Shown here: positions 50,032 through 57,102 of the stretch, piece by piece
Layout: the number at the start of each line of letters is the position of its first letter
Numbering within the stretch: position 1 is the first letter of the stretch
NCBI RefSeq assembly: GCF_023703085.1
Contig: NZ_JAMQJY010000001.1
Location: 1,240,001 to 1,304,000, forward strand
Length of the DNA stretch: 64,000 nt
From: Alkalicoccobacillus plakortidis
Lineage (GTDB): Bacteria; Bacillota; Bacilli; Bacillales; Bacillaceae_D
Direction of reading: 5' to 3'
Position numbers and translations under genes: made by a program
Notes under the pieces: model-generated
The model's database searches: none
Seen by the model: only the letters and a program-made list of their open reading frames with translations
What the model was told of the DNA's origin: nothing

Positions 50032-50433
50032 TTATAATAGTTCGTCGCCTAAGCCAGACCCAATAAAGGTTAATTGTTTATCTAATTTCGAATACATAGC
50101 CACGAGCATTTTCCGGCTTTTCCCAAAATCTGATGGCAATACTGTACTATGAGAGCAGGAGAAATCAACAGCCGTTTTAAAGGGTCTAACTGTGATAACA
50201 GATGCCACCAGTAAGAATTTCTGACCGGACACTTGTTCAATAATCATCTCTCCGCGTTCTCTTTCCGTGCGCTTAAGCTTATAACCAGACTCCTTTACGA
50301 CAGCTTCAATACCTTCAATGATCTTGTCCTTATTGCCTTTATAATATCTAGTCTGAAGAGCTTCGATGCTGTGCTTCTCACCTGTCTCGGCATGGTTTCT
50401 AGTAAGAAAATGCCATGTATCCTTAAATCCCAT
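50032..50433 (-). CDS. Unknown cytosolic protein between speD and nrdR
   Basis: A 133-residue protein I do not recognise. GAGGGGAC precedes the ATG by 6 nt, the frame is intact and the composition is normal, so it is a real gene. It has no membrane segment or signal. Features: a polar N-terminal half (TRYYKGNKDKIIEGIEAVVKESGY, a likely helix), then strand-rich FLLVASVITVRPFKTAVDFS. Its place between speD and nrdR suggests a small Bacillus-specific family of unknown role. Confidence 0.75.
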   Translation of the reverse strand: MGFKDTWHFLTRNHAETGEKHSIEALQTRYYKGNKDKIIEGIEAVVKESGYKLKRTERERGEMIIEQVSGQKFLLVASVITVRPFKTAVDFSCSHSTVLPSDFGKSRKMLVAMYSKLDKQLTFIGSGLGDELL

Positions 50434-50488
50434 GATTCGTCCCCTCTTTCTCTATCATCCTTAGTAAGCGTTATCATTATTATAATCT

Positions 50489-50526
50489 AAAAAAGCGAAT
50501 CTGCCAAAAGACATATTCGCTTTCTT
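50489..50526 (-). terminator. Terminator after speD
   Basis: AAGAAAGCGAAT-atgtcttttggcag-ATTCGCTTTTTT on the minus strand. Confidence 0.8.
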
Positions 50527-50532
50527 ACATTT

Positions 50533-50919
50533 TCATGATTGGTTAGATTCTACAGCCACTTTCTGAGGCTTTACTGGTCCCATTCCTCTAGGTACCTCAA
50601 TCACTTCACTAGAAGTTGAATGAAGTTCCTGGGCAATATAATTAGAAGCCAGGTGCGGATCCAAATCTCCACAGGTATACACATCTATACTTGCATAGCC
50701 ATGCTCAGGAAAACTGTGAATAGTCAAATGTGACTCAGAAATAATAACCACTCCACTTACACCATGTGGTGCAAACTTGTGAAAGGCCACCTCTCTTACT
50801 TCAGCTCCTGCTTTTAACGCGGCATCAACAAAAACCTGCTCAATTAAGTCCATATTATTCAACTTTTCTACATTACAACCCCATAGTTCTGCAATTACAT
50901 GCCGACCCATTGTGTCCAT
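50533..50919 (-). CDS. speD: S-adenosylmethionine decarboxylase proenzyme
   Basis: Makes decarboxylated SAM, the aminopropyl donor for spermidine. The 128-residue proenzyme belongs to the short class 1B. Self-cleavage takes place before the Ser63 of [22 protein letters not shown], which becomes the pyruvoyl group; the catalytic Cys83 (YTCGDLDP) is present. It is almost identical in length and start ([15 protein letters not shown]) to B. subtilis SpeD. AAAGGGGG is the ribosome site. It is a single-gene unit whose leader carries a small ORF and hairpin (see 50975). Confidence 0.96.
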   Translation of the reverse strand: MDTMGRHVIAELWGCNVEKLNNMDLIEQVFVDAALKAGAEVREVAFHKFAPHGVSGVVIISESHLTIHSFPEHGYASIDVYTCGDLDPHLASNYIAQELHSTSSEVIEVPRGMGPVKPQKVAVESNQS

Positions 50920-50929
50920 AAGTTGAATC

Positions 50930-51034
50930 CCCCTTTACAGTATTAATCATGCCTTTCCAAGCATGCAGCACCATCTATACACACGGGGGAAAGTTAGTCC
51001 GATGAGGTCCTAACCCTTTCTGTGTAGAGATCAT
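50930..51034 (-). promoter_or_regulatory. Candidate structured leader of speD
   Basis: Between the promoter and speD the minus strand can form a long stem: TCTACACA-g-AAAGGGTTAG pairs with CTAACTTTCC-cccg-TGTGTATAGA around a 12-nt loop. A second small stem (CATGC-ttggaaa-GCATG-like) follows. The TCCCCC in the first stem (within codons 15-17 of the leader ORF) is complementary to GGGGGA of the speD ribosome site, so the two structures could be alternatives. Confidence 0.55.
50975..51034 (-). CDS. Candidate speD leader peptide (19 residues)
   Basis: A short ORF, MISTQKGLGPHRTNFPPCV, starts at 51034 and stops at 50977-50975. AAGGAG lies 10 nt before the ATG, inside the speD leader and about 26 nt after the expected transcription start. 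It ends with Pro-Pro-Cys-Val and a stop, a setting that can slow ribosomes. Its codons coincide with both arms of the leader hairpin, so its translation would change the RNA fold. No protein role is implied; a regulatory role is inference. Confidence 0.45.
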   Translation of the reverse strand: MISTQKGLGPHRTNFPPCV

Positions 51035-51067
51035 ACCTTGCCAACTCCTTCAGAGCTCACGAAAACT

Positions 51068-51096
51068 AGTATACTTGGTTTTTAAAATCATTGCAA
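51068..51096 (-). promoter_or_regulatory. Promoter of speD
   Basis: TTGCAA (51096-51091), 17 nt, TATACT (51073-51068) on the minus strand. It predicts a leader of about 140 nt containing the small ORF and hairpin. Confidence 0.7.
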
Positions 51097-51210
51097 TAGA
51101 GTGTACAAGAAACTTGTCAAATGATGCGAAAGAATTGAAAAGTTCAGGTAACGTTTGGTGAATGATTCTTTTCAATATACATAATAAGAGTGGGGAATCT
51201 GAAGTCTTGT

Positions 51211-51299
51211 CGCTCCCTGGATGGAGGGCACGCTTTCCGCGGGAGGGCGTTGAACTAATCTGGCTTGGCGCCATCTTATTTCAACCTTGCCCTTTATTC
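51211..51299. repeat. Palindromic repeat copy 3, left part (split by IS)
   Basis: Starts CGCTCC, with stem arm GGATGGAGGGC, conserved block CGCTTTCCGCGGG and inner arm GGGCGTTGAA whose partner TTCAACCTTGCCC is also here. It is cut at the IS boundary; the remaining arm is at 53181-53221. Confidence 0.75.
51291..51299. repeat. Target-site duplication, left
   Basis: CCTTTATTC directly before the IS left end; the same 9 bp follow the right end at 53181-53189. Confidence 0.8.
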
Positions 51300-51350
51300 G
51301 AGGCCACTGAAAAAGGGTTGATATGTAGTTAAGGGTTCCTTTAAAAATAT

Positions 51351-51398
51351 AAAAACAGCCTGCCATTCCCTTTATTTTGGAAATGGCAGGCTGTTTTT
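51351..51398 (-). terminator. Terminator of the IS transposase
   Basis: AACAGCCTGCCATT pairs with AAATGGCAGGCTGTT, T-run on both sides, between the transposase end and the left inverted repeat. Confidence 0.85.
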
Positions 51399-51423
51399 AT
51401 TTATCATACCGACCCTTTTGGGG

Positions 51424-52881
51424 TTATTTTTGCTCCATGACTTTCAGTATTCGTTTGAGATTGGCTGAGAAGATGGCCATCGCTCCTTGAATTTCCATCG
51501 CTAATAGACCCGAGGAATTCGCCGTTTTATACCCGTGTCTATGCTTTAGTTCACTATTTTTCGCTTCAATTTTGTATCGCGTTTTGGCTTTTTCTTTAAA
51601 CGTTTCACTTTGCTCAAAAGCGAGATGTTCTTCATGTTCAGGAGAATGGATGGTGACAGAATATGTTTTGCTTTTGGCTCCCTGTTTATAACACCCTTCT
51701 TGGAAGGGACACGTCTTGCATTTCTCGATATCAAAATAATACTTCTGTCTTTGGTTTTTGCCTTGCTTCGTCGTTCCTTGTCTGTGTGTCAAAATAGCTA
51801 AATGGCCCGCTTTACATACATACATCCCCGCATCTTTATTAAACTCAAACTCTTCTTCCTTTGAGCGTGTCCCATGGGCAATGGATGGATTGGTTTTAGA
51901 AATTAATTCAATCTGATTTGCTTTCGCGTACAGGAGATGATCTTTTCCTGAATACGCCGCATCTCCGATGACGGATTCCACTGTCATCCCTGCGTCTACA
52001 CTTTTTTCAATGAGTGTTCGAAGTTGCTTTGCGTCCGATTTTTCTCCTGTTGTGATGACCGCTGCGGTAATCACGCGTTCATCACTCATCGCTAGATGAG
52101 TTTTATAGCCAAAGAAAGACGTATCGGCACTTTTGTGACCCCTTCGGGCGTCTTGATCTTTCATGGATTGGAGGCGTTCGATATCATCGTTGACGGTTTC
52201 TTCTACTAGATTCAACGGCTCCGTCACCTTTGGATAGGCATGCAGGGTCGGATGTTGTTTGATCACACTCAAGAGGGTTTGCGTGTACACGAGTTCTTCA
52301 TCTAAATCATTCTGAGTTGGCTTAGCTGGAAGTTTGACTTGATGGACTCATCGACAGAATAGACTGCTTTCCTCAAGTTTTTTGATCGTTCTCGCAGAAT
52401 ATCGATCGGCTTTTTCTGGTTATAACGTGCCTGGGTATGAGTAGAATCAACGATGATCGTTTTACTTTTAATGACGCCTTGTTCAACCGCTAGTTCGACT
52501 GTCTTTCCGATTAATAAATCAAGTACATTCAGATCCTTTAAACGCAATTTACGGAACTTCGTTAAGGAGCTTGAATCAATGACCTCTTCCTCAGGTGCCA
52601 TGCCTAAGAAGTATTTATACGACATATCATATCTAGAACGCTCCACCAAGCTCCACATCTGATAATGGAAACATGCTTTTTAACAATAAATATTTAAACA
52701 TTCGAATAGGGTCTATGGCTGAGCGACCGTGATCCACGTTATAATTCTGTACCAACTCATCATAAATAAAGGAAAAATCAATAAGATCATTCAGTTTCCG
52801 TAATGTATGATCTTTAGGAACGATGAGATCATATAGATCAGCATACGCACTGAGTTGGAGAGATTGTTGTTTTCGAATCAT
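51424..52881 (-). CDS. IS1182-family transposase, one insertion and one loss in sequence
   Basis: DDE transposase. Three frames join to about 485 residues. MIRKQQSLQLSAYADLYDLIV...SDVE leads into LVERSRYDMSYKYFLGMAPEE when CCAAGC at 52646-52651 is read as CCAGC. The frame then runs through TIIVDSTHTQARYN (a catalytic Asp region) to DESIK, where a missing A (about 52340) leads into VKLPAKPTQNDLDEELVYTQT and the C-terminal half. That half has the zinc-like CKTCPFQEGCYKQG and EAKNSELKHRHG with the catalytic Glu. After repair no inactivating change is seen, so the element may be active. Confidence 0.88.
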
Positions 52882-53017
52882 AGTCAGCCACCACTTTCAT
52901 GTTAGATACACTTATCTTATCAAAAATGAAGAAGAATCTGAGGTAAAAAGAGAGAGGCAGACTAAAATGACGACTATACCTAAAAAAGAACGTTGCCATT
53001 TAGTTGATCAGAAGAAT

Positions 53018-53139
53018 AGCGGAAGGAGAAACCGAAGACTCCTGCGGAACAGAACGAGTCTGAAGACATTGAAGGGGTGCCCTTCCACTTCAAGGGCTGA
53101 GGCCGTTCCCGCGGAAAGCGAAGGTTTCTCCTGGAGCGG
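53018..53139. repeat. Palindromic repeat copy 4 (reverse orientation, inside IS)
   Basis: In reverse complement it begins CCGCTCC and holds the shared blocks CGCTTTCCGCGGG and CCGCAGGAGTC. Its outer stem is GGAGAAACC (53025-53033) with GGTTTCTCC (53123-53131), different in sequence from the other copies but still fully paired. Confidence 0.75.
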
Positions 53140-53180
53140 TGCCCGTGAGCTTTTTTCTAACTGACTTTTTCAGTGGCCTC

Positions 53181-53221
53181 CCTTTATTCCCGCAGGAGTC
53201 GGCCTCCCCATCCCGTCCGCT
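53181..53221. repeat. Palindromic repeat copy 3, right part, with duplication
   Basis: After the 9-bp duplication CCTTTATTC comes CCGCAGGAGTCGGCCTCC, CCATCC and GTCCGCT, the missing half of the copy that begins at 51211. The outer arms (GGATGGAGG and CCTCCCCATCC) pair when the IS is removed. Confidence 0.75.
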
Positions 53222-53688
53222 TTGAGAGAGCGTCATATTTCTAATTAGTATAGAAAAATTATTTGTAGAATCTTAGTACAGGGATACAAAAAAAATCAGG
53301 TATATATTCACTCTTTAAAAACCTCATACAGTATGTACAAACGAATCAAGATGTGAAGAACCTTCAACATAACGAAGTGAATGAATAGCGTGCGAACAAT
53401 TTGATTTAATTGATAAATTCACAGTAGAACTTCACTGATCTAGAAGTAATTCGATCATACTTACTATTCAACCTAAACTAGCATAGCATATACACGTAGT
53501 CACCAAGGATTTCAGCCTTGGTGAGGTTTCGTAGTACGTTACACAAAACGGCTCAACAGTCTCCCTCAGAACGTGAAGTGTACGTTCGAAGCGACAGTCG
53601 CACTCCTTTTTTTGATGACCAAAACCAGCTAAATCATTTCTGTCCCTGCTTCATAGGCAGCTTAATTCAGCTCGTCTGCTTAAAAGCC
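53222..53688. other. Intergenic region, IS to gapB
   Basis: No convincing gene. CACCAAGG-atttcag-CCTTGGTG (53500-53522) is an isolated 8-bp hairpin without a T-run. The open frame at 53518-53742 begins inside this hairpin, has no ribosome site and runs into the gapB terminator, so I leave it out. Confidence 0.4.
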
Positions 53689-53720
53689 AAAAAACCTCTG
53701 AGAATTTTTTCATCAGAGGC
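53689..53720 (-). terminator. Terminator after gapB
   Basis: Minus strand CCTCTGA-tgaaaaaattc-TCAGAGG followed by six T. Confidence 0.8.
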
Positions 53721-53764
53721 TGATTTTAGTCCGAACTTATAGGCATAGTCTTCTTATTTGTCTT

Positions 53765-54786
53765 CTATACAGCTACTTCTTTTTTTAAACGGTCGGCTAC
53801 ATAGTTCATTAAGTCTACTACTCGGCATGAGTATCCCCATTCGTTATCATACCAGGCAAGAACCTTAACTTGACGATTTCCTTGTACACTAGTTGAGAGT
53901 CCATCAATAACTGATGATTGTTCTTCTCCATTAAAATCAATGGATACTAGGGGTTCATCTGTATAACCTAATATTCCTAATAGATCTGTTTTTGATGCTG
54001 TTTTAAACACTTGGTTTACTTCTTCAACCGTAACATCCTTTTTCAGCTGCACAACGAGGTCAACTAACGATACATTTGGCGTTGGTACACGTAATGCCAT
54101 ACCATGAAGTTTACCTTCAGCTGCGGCAAGACCTTTGATAATGCTTTTGCGGCACCCGTTGAAGTTGGGATGATCGATTGTCCACAGGACCTTGCGCGAC
54201 GCAAGTCTTTATGAGGATTATCAATATTTTTTTGATCATTGGTGTATGAATGAACCGTTGTCATCATACCGCTTTCAATACCAAACGATTGATCAAGTAC
54301 TTTAGCAACTGGCGCTAAGCAGTTTGTTGTGCAAGATGCATTTGAAATAATATGATGATTTTCGGGTTGATATTGGTCTTCATTTACCCCCATCACAATG
54401 GTAACGTCCTCATCTTTTCCCGGAGCCGTAATAATAACTTTTTTTGCTCCTGCTTGAAGGTGGTAACCTGCCGTTTCTTTTGATTTAAACTTGCCTGTTG
54501 CTTCAATGACTACATCTATATTTAGTTGATTCCACGGGAGTTCAAGTGGATCTCTTGTTTGAAACAACTTAATTTCTACATTATCTACCAACAAACGTCC
54601 GTCTCTCACTTCAACAGCAGCAGCAAATGGTCCATGTACACTATCATATTTGATTAAATGAGCAAGTGTTTCTACCGGATATGAAGCATTTATTGCGACA
54701 ACATGTACCTTTTTATCAAGTATCGCCTTACGAAATACCATCCGTCCGATTCGTCCAAATCCATTAATAGCTACATTAGGTTTCAT
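53765..54786 (-). CDS. gapB: Glyceraldehyde-3-phosphate dehydrogenase GapB (gluconeogenic), one base lost
   Basis: The gluconeogenic, NADP-preferring GAPDH of Bacillus. NAD(P) fold INGFGRIGRMVFR at the start; catalytic Cys in SNASCTTNCLAPVAKVL; STGAAKALSKVLPQLK further on. The frame breaks near 54114 where one G is missing (CTGAAGGT for CTGAAGGGT). Repair gives [29 protein letters not shown] and 340 residues, as in B. subtilis. Two CcpN-like boxes in the promoter region support the GapB (not GapA) assignment, as does its neighbour speD, which is next to gapB in B. subtilis too. Confidence 0.93.
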
Positions 54787-54807
54787 ATCGTATCCCTACT
54801 CCCTTAA

Positions 54808-54851
54808 AGTGTTATACTTAAACTTCGTTAATTTAGATAAAGTATAACACA
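54808..54851 (-). promoter_or_regulatory. Paired CcpN-type operators upstream of gapB
   Basis: AGTGTTATACT (54808-54818, plus strand) and TGTGTTATACT (54851-54841, minus strand) are inverted copies 22 bp apart. Both fit the CcpN consensus TRTGHYATAYW described for B. subtilis gapB and pckA (11 of 11 and 10 of 11). They would repress gapB during glycolytic growth. A weak TATAAC -10 is visible on the minus strand in the region. Confidence 0.6.
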
Positions 54852-54892
54852 TATAAAATGATTAGGAGCACTTTTCTTGAAATTCATAAAAA

Positions 54893-54931
54893 AACCTACT
54901 GAAATCAGCTATACACTGATTTCAGTAGGTT
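54893..54931 (-). terminator. Terminator after coaE
   Basis: AACCTACTGAAATCAG pairs perfectly with CTGATTTCAGTAGGTT; T-run on the minus strand. Confidence 0.9.
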
Positions 54932-55526
54932 ATTGTCGTACATTCCAATTTTTAAAAATGTGATGTAATTGACGTTCAGTCTCTTCTTTAGAACCATGAT
55001 TTCGAATGATCTCATCTGCTCGTTCTACTTTCTCATCAATCGCTATCTGTGCATTCATTCGAGATCGGGCTTGTTCTACTCCATTTTTGTCTCGAGTCAC
55101 TAGTCTTTCAAGTTGAATATCCGGTTGAACATAAACGAGTAACACTTTATCCACAAGATGGAATAGATTGCTCTCATATAATAGCGGGATATCAAGAACA
55201 ACGTGCTTATGCCCTTCCTGCTGATAAGCTTTTGCTTTTGAGAGGAGCTGCTCTCGTACAACAGGATGAACGATTGCATTTAACTTCTTTCTTTGACCTT
55301 CATCCGAAAAAATTCTATCGCCTAATAAAGAACGATTAATTGAGCCGTCTTCTTGAAGAATGTCTTCACCAAAAGTAGACACAACCTGGTCAAATGCAGC
55401 TCCACCAACCTGCATGACTTCTTTGGCAATGACATCGGCATCTACAACAGGCACTCCTGCTTGTTTTATCATGTTAGCAACAGTGGATTTTCCTGTCGCG
55501 ATTCCGCCGGTTAAACCAATGATCAT
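54930..55526 (-). CDS. coaE: Dephospho-CoA kinase
   Basis: Last step of coenzyme A synthesis, phosphorylating the 3'-OH of dephospho-CoA. Start at 55526 (MIIGLTGGIATGKST) after AAGGAGGG; the longer frame is not needed. 198 residues with P-loop GLTGGIATGKST, the DADVIAKEV motif and the CoA-binding lid region HKHVVLDIPLLYE. B. subtilis CoaE has 197. Follows ytaF by 10 bp. Confidence 0.95.
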   Translation of the reverse strand: MIIGLTGGIATGKSTVANMIKQAGVPVVDADVIAKEVMQVGGAAFDQVVSTFGEDILQEDGSINRSLLGDRIFSDEGQRKKLNAIVHPVVREQLLSKAKAYQQEGHKHVVLDIPLLYESNLFHLVDKVLLVYVQPDIQLERLVTRDKNGVEQARSRMNAQIAIDEKVERADEIIRNHGSKEETERQLHHIFKNWNVRQ

Positions 55527-55536
55527 ATAGCCCTCC

Positions 55537-56178
55537 TTATATTTTCCACAAACCAAGGATAATCAAAATTAAGCCCGGGATAAAAGACAATCGGTTCATC
55601 CATGAAACACTCGAGAACCTGAATCCGCTTTTCATACCAAGCAGTAGAAATAATCCACTCATAAAGGCAACACATACGGCCAATAACCATGGTGCATAAC
55701 CAAGCAATGCTGCACCAACTCCTGCTCCAAATGCATCTAATGACAAAGCAGCACCAAGTAAAAAAGCTTCTCTGCCTGTAATTGTACCGGATTTGTCCAT
55801 GTCCGCCTTTAGAGGTTCTCTTAGCACATGGATAACAAAGCCAAAAATCCGTAATTGAAAGCTAATAGGATTTTCTTTTTTTGCTCGTTTGGGTTTTGAT
55901 TTCTTTTTAGGTGGTGCATACACCTGCCAAAGTGTAAACAGTCCAATCAAAATAAGTAGAACAGCTCCAGCTGCCTCAGCAATATCAGCAGACAAATAGA
56001 TAAAAATCGTTTTTCCAAGAGCCATTGCAAGCAAAATTGAGGCTCCTGAACAACACGCAATAAACAGAAGTGACAGAAAGGGAATCTTCATTTTTCGTAA
56101 GCCATAAGTCATGCCAACCCCATAGCTGTCAAGACTGAGTGCAAATGCAAGCATCAGTAGCGTAAGTATACCCGTCAT
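55537..56178 (-). CDS. ytaF: YtaF, sporulation membrane protein (MntP-like)
   Basis: A 213-residue integral membrane protein with six predicted helices in two related halves: ALSLDSYGVGMTYGLRKMKIPFLSLL and ALSLDAFGAGVGAALLGYAPWLLAV. The repeated LSLD motif places it in the MntP/YtaF cation-efflux-like superfamily. B. subtilis YtaF is listed as a sporulation protein; its substrate is unknown. Between mutM and coaE, as in B. subtilis. Confidence 0.88.
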   Translation of the reverse strand: MTGILTLLMLAFALSLDSYGVGMTYGLRKMKIPFLSLLFIACCSGASILLAMALGKTIFIYLSADIAEAAGAVLLILIGLFTLWQVYAPPKKKSKPKRAKKENPISFQLRIFGFVIHVLREPLKADMDKSGTITGREAFLLGAALSLDAFGAGVGAALLGYAPWLLAVCVAFMSGLFLLLGMKSGFRFSSVSWMNRLSFIPGLILIILGLWKI

Positions 56179-56248
56179 GAATATAAGCTCCTTCCTAGGC
56201 GTTTCATTTTCAGCATATGAAAGGAGCTTATTTAATGTACCTTATGCC

Positions 56249-57073
56249 CTAGGCTTGGCAGGTTGGACAATAATGAGTACCACGTCCACCAACTACAATT
56301 CGCACAATCGTATCATTACATTGTTTACATGGCTCATTTTTCCGACCATACACCTCAAGCGTCTGTTGAAACATTCCCATTTCACCTTGACCGTTGACGT
56401 ATGATTTAACAGAACTACCTCCAAGCTTCACAGCTTGTGACAAGGTTTCGACAATTTTAGAGTGAAGTAGTGTGTATTCATTCTCTGATAGAGAGTTCGC
56501 TAAGCGTTCAGGGTGAATCTTTGATCGGAATAAAGCTTCATCCACATAGATATTGCCTAAACCAACCACTGTTTTTTGATCAAGAAGAAACGGTTTTATT
56601 TTCCTTGTCGTTCGTTTACTGGCTTCCTTAAGTAGTTCCACTGTAAAGTTTCCAGAAAATGGCTCAACCCCTAATTGCAATAGAGGCATATCCTCTTCTT
56701 CTTTTCCCTTTTCAAAAAGGTGCATGGTCCCAAACTTTCGTACATCCTGATAACGAAGCTCCAAACCATCAGAGAACAGAAACGTAACATGTGTATGAGG
56801 AACAGGAGCATCCTCCTGCTTATACACGCCATACCTGCCCTCCATGCGAAGATGAGAGACCATCACAATGTCATCCATCTCAAACAAAAGGAACTTCCCT
56901 CTTCGTTTCATAGACCGAATCGTCTGTCCTTTTAATTCTGTTGTAAATTCCACCGTATCAGCTGGACGTTTGATGATATTTGACCACGCAATCTCTACAG
57001 ACTCGATTGTTTTACCAATAACTAATTCCTCAAGCGTCCGTCTAACTGTTTCTACCTCTGGTAATTCTGGCAT
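56249..57073 (-). CDS. mutM: Formamidopyrimidine-DNA glycosylase
   Basis: Removes 8-oxoguanine and formamidopyrimidines. The catalytic N-terminus PELPEVETVRR (Pro2, Glu3) follows the initiator Met; Lys in RRGKFLLFEM; a helix-two-turn-helix; and the C-terminal zinc finger CKQCNDTIVRIVVGGRGTHYCPTCQ. 274 residues. Between polA and ytaF, the B. subtilis order. Intact. Confidence 0.96.
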   Translation of the reverse strand: MPELPEVETVRRTLEELVIGKTIESVEIAWSNIIKRPADTVEFTTELKGQTIRSMKRRGKFLLFEMDDIVMVSHLRMEGRYGVYKQEDAPVPHTHVTFLFSDGLELRYQDVRKFGTMHLFEKGKEEEDMPLLQLGVEPFSGNFTVELLKEASKRTTRKIKPFLLDQKTVVGLGNIYVDEALFRSKIHPERLANSLSENEYTLLHSKIVETLSQAVKLGGSSVKSYVNGQGEMGMFQQTLEVYGRKNEPCKQCNDTIVRIVVGGRGTHYCPTCQA

Positions 57074-57102
57074 TCTCTATTACGCATCCTTTGCTATTTG
57101 TT

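Larger units (their letters stand above)
51300..53180 (-). mobile_element. IS1182-like insertion sequence, 1881 bp
   Basis: Terminal inverted repeats of 16 bp, GAGGCCACTGAAAAAG (51300-51315) and CTTTTTCAGTGGCCTC (53165-53180), enclose one transposase gene, and the element is flanked by a 9-bp duplication CCTTTATTC. It interrupts a copy of the palindromic repeat. A further copy of that repeat family (53018-53139) lies between the transposase start and the right end. The gene order speD/gapB is otherwise as in B. subtilis, so this is a recent addition. Confidence 0.88.

Noticed and set aside
51172..51366. Open frame spanning the left end of the IS
   Set aside because: It crosses the insertion boundary and the repeat; no start signals.
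53518..53742. Open frame of 74 codons before the gapB terminator
   Set aside because: It starts inside a hairpin, has no ribosome site and overlaps the terminator.
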